This document shows positions 5,661 through 12,594 of a DNA stretch of 22,482 bases, piece by piece. The stretch's first letter is position 1; each line of letters starts with the position of its first letter. The stretch is from positions 1-22,482 of the forward strand of contig JBDLIU010000043.1 of the NCBI GenBank assembly GCA_039714715.1, given 5' to 3'. Under the pieces are notes generated by a model. The model worked only from the letters and a program-made list of their open reading frames with translations, had not been told where the DNA came from and ran no database searches. A program made the translations under genes and the position numbers. This DNA is from S012-113 sp039714715. Its GTDB lineage: Bacteria; Bacteroidota; Bacteroidia; Cytophagales; Cyclobacteriaceae.

Positions 5661-6440
5661 TCATTTAATCTGATCAAAAAATGAGATGTCCTCGTCATCT
5701 GATTCCTCTGTATTCACCTCAGGTGTTTCCACAACAGGTTCTTCCACTGGCTCATCATCCAAATCAGTTATTGGGGGAAGCTCCTCCTCTTCCTGGATAT
5801 GCTCCGGTTCTGCAATTACCTCCTCCTCTTCCACCTGATGATTTACCTGAATCTCCTCTTTCAATTCTTCTCTTTTTTCCACCTGAGGTACTTCTTCATC
5901 ATTTTCAGACCTGACATTCTTTGAAGTACTAGTATTTATTTTGCCAATTCTATTTAACGTATCCGTTGAAATATTTCGGAGTTCTGAGATAACACTATCC
6001 CTAAGGTTTTCAAGATTCTTATAATCCTGCTTCAAGTTTTTGATCTCTACTTCCATTTTGTCAAGGACATGCCGGGCTTTCATTTCTGCATCCTCGATTG
6101 TAGATCTGGCTTTTGACTTAGCTTCATTCAGGAGAGCATCTGCATTCATTTGAGTCTCGCGCATATGCAACTCTGCAGTCTTATTGGCCTGGTCAATTAA
6201 ATTGGCTCCTGTATCTTCTGCTGTTTTCAGTGTTTTAAACAACGAATTTTCAACCTCACGTAATTGTTTGATTTCTTTTTCAGCATTTATATACTGCATT
6301 TTCAACTCCTTTAACTCCTCCTGAGTTTGTTCCCATTCCTGTGAAAGTGATAATAAAAAGGCATCTACCTCATCTTTATCATATCCCCGCAACTTCTTTT
6401 CAAAGGTCTTTTGTCTTATTTCTAATGGAGTGATTTTCAT
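5661..6440 (-). CDS. DivIVA-domain coiled-coil protein
   Basis: The start MKITPLEIRQKTFEKKLRGY, followed by DKDEVDAFL, is a textbook DivIVA N-terminal domain, which binds membranes through its first residues. I take the ATG at 6440 as start because the family normally begins MKITPxEI; an ATG at 6452 would add four residues. A long coiled coil follows (about 35-165), with a pattern of Ala, Leu, Glu and Lys. Then comes a very acidic, probably disordered tail rich in Glu and Pro, ending DISFFDQIK. DivIVA/GpsB proteins mark poles or division sites in Gram-positive bacteria. Their role in Bacteroidota is not established, so I infer only a scaffold for envelope growth or division. It probably forms a transcription unit with folB downstream. 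Confidence 0.88.
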   Translation of the reverse strand: MKITPLEIRQKTFEKKLRGYDKDEVDAFLLSLSQEWEQTQEELKELKMQYINAEKEIKQLREVENSLFKTLKTAEDTGANLIDQANKTAELHMRETQMNADALLNEAKSKARSTIEDAEMKARHVLDKMEVEIKNLKQDYKNLENLRDSVISELRNISTDTLNRIGKINTSTSKNVRSENDEEVPQVEKREELKEEIQVNHQVEEEEVIAEPEHIQEEEELPPITDLDDEPVEEPVVETPEVNTEESDDEDISFFDQIK

Positions 6441-6497
6441 TGTTATAATCAATAAATTTATGCCAAGATTACAAACTCATCTTAAATTCTTCACAAG

Positions 6498-6527
6498 TTA
6501 CGAAAAAGTTTATCTTCCATAACTTTG
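6498..6527 (+). promoter_or_regulatory. Promoter of the phosphopantetheinyl transferase gene
   Basis: TAACTTTG (6520-6527) is an exact -7 box. TTA (6498-6500) sits 19 nt upstream at the -33 position. The start codon at 6609 would follow a leader of about 75 nt. Confidence 0.6.
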
Positions 6528-6608
6528 TAAATACAATTGTTTATTTGATGAGCAAAAAATTAACTTAGCAAAAGTAAAAGCATTCTTATTAAATCCTATA
6601 CCTAAGGC

Positions 6609-7247
6609 ATGCCTCTTCAACACATCAAATATCTCGGGCCCAATACAATTATTGGTGTATGGCATCTTACAGAGGATGAATCTTTTTTCTATTCTTATAT
6701 TGATCAACTGGTAGCCAATAGAGACAACCTGAAATCGATTTCTCATAAAAAAAGAAGAACTGAATGGCTGGCCGGTCGCTACCTTTCTATGGTACTGGCC
6801 CAACAAATGAACTTACCCTTTAAAGGAATTTGGACTGACGAACATAATAAACCACACTTAACAAAAAGGAACGCACATATTTCATTGTCACATGCCACAC
6901 CCTATGTCGTGGTAATATTAGACACTTATAAATACTGCGGCATTGATATTGAAAGGTTTAAGGATAAGCTTAAGCCATTGGCTCCAAAATTCTTAAACGC
7001 TAATGAACTGGAATCTGCAGGCGACAACCTGGTTAATCTGACTATATTATGGGGTGCTAAAGAAGCACTTTATAAACTACATGGGCGAAGAAGCCTGCTT
7101 TTTAAAGATCATATTGATATCGATCTTGGCAATGAAAGAGCTGAAAGATTTCAATTTACCGGCAGGCTTGATACTGAAGATGAGCATGAAGCCTTTGACA
7201 TGGTTGCATGCCGGTTTGATAATTATGTGATTGTTTATACAGTCTAG
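6609..7247 (+). CDS. Sfp-type 4'-phosphopantetheinyl transferase
   Basis: This enzyme moves phosphopantetheine from CoA to a serine of acyl, peptidyl or aryl carrier proteins. The 212-residue size and motifs fit the Sfp/EntD group rather than AcpS: GRYLS (56-60), KPHL (81-84), ISLSHA with His95, CGIDIE with metal ligands Asp113 and Glu115, and WGAKEALYKL (148-157) with Lys151, Glu152 and Lys156. The start ATG lies close after a good promoter, and the N-terminus PLQHIKYLGPNTIIGVWHL looks native. No polyketide or peptide synthase is in the window, so its target may simply be the fatty-acid carrier protein. A smaller minus-strand frame in this stretch is not a gene. Confidence 0.9.
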   Translation: MPLQHIKYLGPNTIIGVWHLTEDESFFYSYIDQLVANRDNLKSISHKKRRTEWLAGRYLSMVLAQQMNLPFKGIWTDEHNKPHLTKRNAHISLSHATPYVVVILDTYKYCGIDIERFKDKLKPLAPKFLNANELESAGDNLVNLTILWGAKEALYKLHGRRSLLFKDHIDIDLGNERAERFQFTGRLDTEDEHEAFDMVACRFDNYVIVYTV

Positions 7248-7263
7248 ATTAAATCTTTGGCGC

Positions 7264-7271
7264 TATGTTTG
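7264..7271 (+). promoter_or_regulatory. -7 box of the thioredoxin-like gene
   Basis: TATGTTTG matches TAnnTTTG and ends 13 nt before the ATG at 7285, implying a leader of only about 7 nt. I see no TTG at the -33 position. Confidence 0.4.
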
Positions 7272-7284
7272 ATAGACTAAAAAT

Positions 7285-7860
7285 ATGATACGATTAATTA
7301 TTATTTTCTCGATAACGCTTGCATTTAGCTCAGCATCAGCACAGCTAATAGAAAGTTTTTCAGGATTAGATGTTGAGCGTGAGAAAGAGTTTTCATTGTC
7401 TGAACACAAAAACAATAAAGCAATTGTCGTGATTTTCTTTAGTAATAAGTGTGCATATAGTGATTACTATATTGCCAGAGTAAAATCACTGGTCAACGAT
7501 TTCAATACCCAAAAGGTGAAATTTGTGTTGATCAATTCAAATAATGATGAGTTTGTAAAAGAGGAATCAGCACAGGGCATGAAAGATTATGCCGCAAATA
7601 ATTTGCCCGGCATTACTTATGTTGCTGATAAGGATAAGAAAATAAAATCATTATTAAACGCTACTCGTACACCAGAAGCATTTGTTCTTAAACCCATTCT
7701 TGACAGGTATGAAATAGTTTACCAGGGAGCAATTGATGATAGTCCGCAATCAGAACGTGATGTAAGTCACGAATACTTAAAGGAGGCGATAGTTTCTTTG
7801 CTGTCCGTTAATAAAATTGAATTAAATAAAACACGACCGGTAGGTTGTTTAATCAAATAA
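7285..7860 (+). CDS. Exported thioredoxin-like protein with CxxS active site
   Basis: A signal peptide is visible (IRLIIIFSITLAFSSASAQ, cleavage near residue 20), so the 191-residue protein acts in the periplasm. It has a thioredoxin-fold core: strand AIVVIFFS followed by NKCAYSDYY, where Cys56-Ala-Tyr-Ser59 replaces the normal CxxC. The cis-proline region is TRTPEAFVL (127-135), and VYQGAIDD (145-152) follows. The C-terminus TRPVGCLIK has a second cysteine (Cys188), a tail I associate with exported Bacteroidota redoxin-like proteins. The absence of the resolving cysteine suggests an isomerase-like, mixed-disulfide or peroxidase-like role, perhaps with Cys188 as partner. It sits 13 nt ahead of the OsmC gene, so the two may form a small redox operon. 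Confidence 0.85.
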   Translation: MIRLIIIFSITLAFSSASAQLIESFSGLDVEREKEFSLSEHKNNKAIVVIFFSNKCAYSDYYIARVKSLVNDFNTQKVKFVLINSNNDEFVKEESAQGMKDYAANNLPGITYVADKDKKIKSLLNATRTPEAFVLKPILDRYEIVYQGAIDDSPQSERDVSHEYLKEAIVSLLSVNKIELNKTRPVGCLIK

Positions 7861-7873
7861 CAAGAAAAAATAT

Positions 7874-8290
7874 ATGGGACAGATAATTACGAAACACACA
7901 GGGGGAATGGCATTCGACACTATTATGGATGGTCATAATATTACAGTTGACGCTGATCCTAACTTTGGAGGAAAAGATAGCGGCCCCAAACCCAAGCCTA
8001 TGGTATTATTGGCACTTTCAGGTTGTACGGGGATGGATGTTGTGTCTCTACTGAATAAAATGAGAGTTGAGTACGCAGATTTCGAAGTGAAAATTGACGG
8101 AGAACTAACTGACGAACATCCAAAATACTACCATAAGATTCATATCGCATATTCAATCAAGACAAAACCTGAATATCATGCTAAGATTGAAAAAGCTGTT
8201 AACCTGTCGCAGGACAGGTACTGTGGTGTAAGTTTTATGCTTGCTAAATCTTCTGAAATTACTCACGAAATAGATTTTCAAGAGCTATAG
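7874..8290 (+). CDS. OsmC-family protein
   Basis: OsmC/Ohr proteins are homodimeric thiol peroxidases or relatives acting on organic hydroperoxides. This 138-residue protein has both family cysteines: Cys51 in ALSGCTGMDVVSLL and Cys117 in DRYCGVSFML. The N-terminal FDTIMDGHNITVDADP segment is also of family type. The spacing is that of the YhfA-like OsmC branch. It begins 13 nt after the CxxS thioredoxin-like gene and is probably co-transcribed. Its stop lies 2 nt from the end of the convergent transglutaminase-like gene, with no visible terminator between them. Confidence 0.9.
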   Translation: MGQIITKHTGGMAFDTIMDGHNITVDADPNFGGKDSGPKPKPMVLLALSGCTGMDVVSLLNKMRVEYADFEVKIDGELTDEHPKYYHKIHIAYSIKTKPEYHAKIEKAVNLSQDRYCGVSFMLAKSSEITHEIDFQEL

Positions 8291-8292
8291 CC

Positions 8293-9117
8293 CTATTCCA
8301 GCAAGGCAAGTAGTTCCTTTATTTCATCTGACTTACTATGATCATCAAGCTTTTCGAAAGCAATTGAGAGGTTATGCAATGTTCTGATGATAATATCGGT
8401 ATGGCTACAGGGCTCATAATATATTGGTCTTGGTGCCAGATTTATTTGTGTGATATAGCTATCGATATCTTCTCTTGAAAATATCAATCCCCTGTTAAAA
8501 GTATTAATATAAAATTGCTGCTCTTTAGTTTTGTAAGTTAGGATAAACATGTTAGGCAGGTTCACTCCATAAACTGGTAAATCCAGTTTTTGAGCAATTA
8601 ACATGTAAATCACACTCAAAGAAAGAGGATTCCCCTTCTTTGTCTGCATTACAACATTAATCATAGAATTGGCAGGTGCATGAAAATTTTTTGTGTTAGC
8701 CCTGAATTTAAGCTTGCTGAAGAGAACGCTATTAATAAATTTAATTTGATCATAAATATGGTCCTCGGGCTTGTGCTCCAACCAAACCTCATAATACAGT
8801 TGTTCGAGGTCTTGTTGCAATTGTTCCATCGTAAGGTCAGGGTATTGGTATGCAGCGATAATCCACATACCCTTCAACAGATTATCCGATTCGCTTTGTT
8901 TCCATTCTACCAGACGCTCTTTTACTAAAATGAACTGTAGTTTATGAATTATATCTTCAAGATAACCCTGCAAATCAGGATTGAAAGATTTTTCCCACTC
9001 TTCCTCTAAAAATGGGATGGTTTCGGTCCCTAATTCGAGAATTTTTTGCTCAATTTCATCTCGTATTGACTTATCCTCCAATAACGAAACTATAGCTTTA
9101 AGTTCTTTTTTCTTCAT
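8293..9117 (-). CDS. SirB1-type transglutaminase-like protein
   Basis: A 274-residue protein with a Transglut_core2 (SirB1-like) domain at about 110-235. Recognisable are SMINVVMQTKKGNPLSLSVI (151-170), YMLIAQKLDLPVYGVNLPNM (171-190) and the FYINTFNRG segment. The position of the transglutaminase cysteine is filled by a serine or leucine region (PLSLS), as is normal in SirB1 proteins, so protease or transglutaminase activity is not expected. The N-terminal ~100 residues are helical, and a helical repeat-like tail (about 238-272) resembles a TPR-like end. It is the last gene of the amidase-MCE-carboxyltransferase operon, 8 nt after the previous gene. Confidence 0.82.
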   Translation of the reverse strand: MKKKELKAIVSLLEDKSIRDEIEQKILELGTETIPFLEEEWEKSFNPDLQGYLEDIIHKLQFILVKERLVEWKQSESDNLLKGMWIIAAYQYPDLTMEQLQQDLEQLYYEVWLEHKPEDHIYDQIKFINSVLFSKLKFRANTKNFHAPANSMINVVMQTKKGNPLSLSVIYMLIAQKLDLPVYGVNLPNMFILTYKTKEQQFYINTFNRGLIFSREDIDSYITQINLAPRPIYYEPCSHTDIIIRTLHNLSIAFEKLDDHSKSDEIKELLALLE

Positions 9118-9125
9118 TGAGCAAA

Positions 9126-10754
9126 CTAGGTTTGAATTACACCAACATTAAACTTTTCAGTAATCGGGGCATGATTAGCTGCTTCAATTCCCATTGATAT
9201 AACTTTTCTGGTTTCCAAAGGGTCTATAATCCCATCTACCCACAACCTGGCAGCTGCATAGTAAGGACTTAGTTGTACGTTGTACCGATCAGATATTTCT
9301 TCCAGATGGTGGTTTTTTTGTTCTTCGGAAAGTTCTTCTCCTTTGGCTTTAGCTGAAGCCACCTTAATTTGAAGCAAAGTGTTGGCTGCAGAAGCACCGC
9401 TCATTACAGCCATTTTTGCCGATGGCCAGGAGTAGATTAGTCGAGGGTCGTAAGCTTTGCCACACATAGCATAATTGCCTGCCCCATAAGAATTGCCAAT
9501 GATAATAGTGAACTTTGGTACCACTGAATTAGAAACCGCATTTACCATTTTTGCACCATCTTTAATAATACCACCATGCTCAGCTTTGCTGCCCACCATA
9601 AATCCTGTTACATCCTGTAAAAATACGAGTGGTATCTTTCTTTGATTACAGTTCATTATAAAACGTGCGGCTTTATCGGCAGAATCTGAATAGATAACTC
9701 CCCCCATCTGCATTTCGCCCCCCTTCGATTTTACTACCTGCCTCTGGTTAGCAATGATACCAACTGCCCAACCATCAATCCTGGCAGTGCCACAAATCAA
9801 AGTTTTACCATACAAGGCTTTATATTCCTGAAACTCACTATCATCCACAAGACGCTTTATAACCTCCATCATGTTATATGGTTTCACGGCATCACTTGGT
9901 ATAATACCATATATATCTTCCTGATTTTCCTGTGGTTCTTTTACTGCTTCACGGTTAAATCCTGCTTTAGGCTCATCACCAAACTTATCAAAAAGCCCTT
10001 TTATGTAATCCAAACAAGCCTGATCTGATTCAAATTTATTATCAGTAACACCAGATATCTCACAATGTGTTGAAGCACCCCCCAGGGTTTCGTTGTCTAT
10101 TTCTTCTCCTATAGCAGCCTTCACCAGGTATGACCCCGCCAGAAATATCGAGCCGGTTTTATCAACTATCATGGCTTCATCACTCATAATGGGCAGATAG
10201 GCGCCACCCGCCACGCATGATCCCATGATGGCTGCGATCTGTATAATACCCATGGATGACATCCTGGCATTGTTTCTAAACTGACGACCAAAATGTTCCT
10301 TATCAGGAAATATCTCATCTTGCTTCGGAAGATATACACCTGCAGAATCTACCAGGTAAACTATTGGCAACCTGTTTTCCATTGCAATTTCCTGTGCGCG
10401 AAGGTTTTTCTTGGCTGAAATCGGGAACCAGGCACCGGCTTTCACCGTGGCATCATTTGCCACAATTACACACTGCCTGCCTTTAATATAACTGACTACC
10501 ACAACGGTACCCCCGGAAGGACATCCGCCCTCCTCCTCGTACATGTCTTCACCAGCAAACAAACCCATTTCAAGTTTTTCTGCTTCCTTGTCAATAAGAT
10601 AATCTATTCTTTCTCTTGCAGTAAGCTTTCCTCTTTTATGCTGAGTTTCTATTTTTTTCTTACCACCCCCCAGTTTTACCTTTGCAGCTCTTTTTCTTAG
10701 TTCTGCTACTTTTAAGCGATTAAAATCTTCATTCTTATTGAACTCAATATCCAT
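9126..10754 (-). CDS. Acyl-CoA carboxylase beta subunit (methylcrotonyl-CoA type)
   Basis: The biotin-dependent carboxyltransferase subunit, which moves CO2 from carboxybiotin to an acyl-CoA. At 542 residues it has both crotonase-like halves. The N-half oxyanion region is GSCVAGGAYLP (178-188) and the C-half one is IIGNSYGAGNYAMCG (418-432). VDSAGVYLPKQDEIFPD (135-151) and GRQFRNNARMSS (156-167) resemble methylcrotonyl-CoA carboxylase beta more than propionyl or acetyl types. This suggests leucine degradation, but substrate choice is inference. No biotin carboxylase/alpha subunit lies in the window. It sits 8-9 nt from its neighbours in a tight operon of envelope genes, an unexpected context. 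Confidence 0.9.
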   Translation of the reverse strand: MDIEFNKNEDFNRLKVAELRKRAAKVKLGGGKKKIETQHKRGKLTARERIDYLIDKEAEKLEMGLFAGEDMYEEEGGCPSGGTVVVVSYIKGRQCVIVANDATVKAGAWFPISAKKNLRAQEIAMENRLPIVYLVDSAGVYLPKQDEIFPDKEHFGRQFRNNARMSSMGIIQIAAIMGSCVAGGAYLPIMSDEAMIVDKTGSIFLAGSYLVKAAIGEEIDNETLGGASTHCEISGVTDNKFESDQACLDYIKGLFDKFGDEPKAGFNREAVKEPQENQEDIYGIIPSDAVKPYNMMEVIKRLVDDSEFQEYKALYGKTLICGTARIDGWAVGIIANQRQVVKSKGGEMQMGGVIYSDSADKAARFIMNCNQRKIPLVFLQDVTGFMVGSKAEHGGIIKDGAKMVNAVSNSVVPKFTIIIGNSYGAGNYAMCGKAYDPRLIYSWPSAKMAVMSGASAANTLLQIKVASAKAKGEELSEEQKNHHLEEISDRYNVQLSPYYAAARLWVDGIIDPLETRKVISMGIEAANHAPITEKFNVGVIQT

Positions 10755-10763
10755 CGCCTTTAA

Positions 10764-11717
10764 TTATTCTTCCTGTTTAGCCCTGTCTTTCTCTATCTTC
10801 TTTGCACTTTGTCCTAGAGGCCCGAAGAAATGTTTTGGATTGTTATTGATATTGATCAGAAGTGTATCAAGATCGAGTATTGTTTTATTTAAGTTCTGAT
10901 AAAGTGAATCTTCATTCATGAGTTTGCCCAAACTACTTTCTTTATTATTTAAAGCAGTGGTTGTTTTGTTTAATTCATCCATTAAAAGATTCACCTTATT
11001 AATTGTTGATTTCAATTCCAGGTTATTAAGTGAGTCTGCTGTGGCACTGAATTTGGCAATTACAGGTTTTAATCCATCTACCAGGTCATTCATCTTCTCT
11101 GATAACTTTTTAAATTCTGTTATTGTGCTTTTCAAATTACTCTTATTATCATAAATAGTATATCTCAGCGCATCTGATGACTTGGTGAAACTCTCAAGTG
11201 CTGCCTTTGTCTTTAACCCAACACCATCCATGTCATCAAGAGTCCTGTTAAGTTTAGCTATTACTGCTGGTAAATTATCAGTAATTGGCTGTGTGCTTGC
11301 CATCAATAACTCTGTTATTTCAGGACTGACATGAGCATGTAAGGTATCCAACGGTTTCAATGGCTCATTAAGATTACCAACACTCACTACAATTGATACT
11401 TCACCCATTAAATTAGCATCCAGTCTGGCAATTGCAGAATCTCCCAGCGTAATATCCCTGTCAATATCCAGGCCGACTAATACTACATTATCCCGATCCT
11501 GAAGAAGACGAATTACTGCAACTCGACCTACATTAAAACCACTAATCTTTACCGGGTTCGATTTGGTAAGGCCTCCAACATCCTGGTAGATAACATAATA
11601 CCTGTTACTTCGGGAGAAAAATTCAATCCCCTTCAGGTAATTAAATCCCAGATAAAACATAGCAATTGTGGCTATGGCAAAAAGCCCTACCCTAAATTCT
11701 TTTGATAAACTCACCAT
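10764..11717 (-). CDS. MCE/MlaD-domain lipid transport protein
   Basis: A 317-residue protein with one N-terminal transmembrane anchor (about 11-27, LFAIATIAMFYLGFNYL). A single MCE domain follows (about 38-115: YYVIYQDVGGLTKSNPVKIS, GFNVGRV, ITLGDSAIARLD, LMGEVSIVVS). The long C-terminal part (about 135-317) is helical or coiled coil with heptad-like Leu spacing, as in proteins whose helices extend from an MCE ring across the periplasm. MlaD proteins move phospholipids between inner and outer membranes with an MlaE-MlaF transporter, not present here. It lies 9 nt after the amidase gene in the same operon and opposite lptD, so the locus is strongly envelope-themed. Confidence 0.9.
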   Translation of the reverse strand: MVSLSKEFRVGLFAIATIAMFYLGFNYLKGIEFFSRSNRYYVIYQDVGGLTKSNPVKISGFNVGRVAVIRLLQDRDNVVLVGLDIDRDITLGDSAIARLDANLMGEVSIVVSVGNLNEPLKPLDTLHAHVSPEITELLMASTQPITDNLPAVIAKLNRTLDDMDGVGLKTKAALESFTKSSDALRYTIYDNKSNLKSTITEFKKLSEKMNDLVDGLKPVIAKFSATADSLNNLELKSTINKVNLLMDELNKTTTALNNKESSLGKLMNEDSLYQNLNKTILDLDTLLININNNPKHFFGPLGQSAKKIEKDRAKQEE

Positions 11718-11726
11718 TCAAAGGGT

Positions 11727-12512
11727 TTAGTTCCGCGAATCGATTTCTTCTTTATAATCTCTAAACGCCCTAAAAATAGCGGATGCAATATAGTCTTGCA
11801 ACAAAGGATCGTTTAAATCTTTCTCCTCCTTCTTATTTGATAGGTAGCCAGTCTCCACCAAAACACTCGGCATTGATGTGTCCCAAAGAACCCAAAATGG
11901 AGCCATTTTCACACCCCGGCTTTTTCTCCCTGCCCTATTTTTAAATTGACTTTCAATATTTGCGGCAAGTTTTAGGCTATTTTCCTGGTAAGCAGTTTGC
12001 TCGAGCGCGAGCAATATTAATGATTCAGGAGAGTTAGGATCAAAGCCCTGGTACTTTTGCTCATAGTTCTCTTCCAGATAGATAACTGAGTTTTCTTTTT
12101 TTGCTACTTCAAGGTTCCTGGCTGCCTTACTAAGCCCCATTACATATGTTTCCGTACCTTGCACATTCGGATTTGGAGGAAATGCATTGCAATGTATTGA
12201 AATAAACAGATCGGCACCATTCTTATTGGCAAGATAAGCCCTGCCATGCAATTCTACAAAAGTGTCATCATCACGCGTGTATAATACATCTACTCCCGGT
12301 AGACGATCTTCAATATACTCCCCCAGCTTTAATGCGATCTTTAACGCTATATTTTTTTCAGATGAAATAACCCCACTTGTGCCTGGATCATGACCACCAT
12401 GACCAGCATCAATTACAACTTTTTTTATCTGATAAGATCTTACCTCCAGTGTATGGGAAGAACTTAGCAAGATTATTGCTGTAAGGCCTATTATGCTAAT
12501 TATTCTTTTCAT
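11727..12512 (-). CDS. N-acetylmuramoyl-L-alanine amidase (AmiC-like)
   Basis: A zinc amidase (Amidase_3) that cleaves the bond between MurNAc and the stem peptide. I start at the ATG at 12512 (MKRIISIIGLTAIILLSSSH, a signal peptide). A further 24 codons are open upstream, but they overlap the promoter region and look non-native. On this start the protein has 261 residues. The zinc ligands are His38 in DAGHGG, Glu52 in SEKN and His107 in ISIHCN; the catalytic Glu220 is in VETGYLSN. QGTETYVMGL and GFDPNSPESLI are family-typical segments. It acts in the periplasm, in cell separation or wall remodelling. It is the first gene of a four-gene operon and divergent from lptD. Confidence 0.92.
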   Translation of the reverse strand: MKRIISIIGLTAIILLSSSHTLEVRSYQIKKVVIDAGHGGHDPGTSGVISSEKNIALKIALKLGEYIEDRLPGVDVLYTRDDDTFVELHGRAYLANKNGADLFISIHCNAFPPNPNVQGTETYVMGLSKAARNLEVAKKENSVIYLEENYEQKYQGFDPNSPESLILLALEQTAYQENSLKLAANIESQFKNRAGRKSRGVKMAPFWVLWDTSMPSVLVETGYLSNKKEEKDLNDPLLQDYIASAIFRAFRDYKEEIDSRN

Positions 12513-12546
12513 AAGGCTTACTTTGCATAGTATTGAAATACCTTTA

Positions 12547-12558
12547 CACAAATTTGTG
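12547..12558. promoter_or_regulatory. Symmetric promoter element between amidase operon and lptD
   Basis: CACAAATTTGTG is a perfect 12-bp palindrome. Its core CAAATTTG reads, on both strands, as a one-mismatch -7 box (TAnnTTTG). On the minus strand TTC lies 19 nt upstream (12578-12576). Transcripts would start about 30 nt before the amidase ATG (12512) and about 33 nt before the lptD start proposed at 12595. The alternative plus-strand box TTACTTTG at 12518-12525 is also possible. Confidence 0.4.
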
Positions 12559-12594
12559 AATTTTTTTGAGAAATTGAAGTTCAACTGCTATAAA

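Noticed and set aside
6510..6806. Minus-strand frame of 98 codons overlapping the phosphopantetheinyl transferase gene
   Set aside because: It overlaps the well-supported enzyme and its promoter, and has no recognisable domain.
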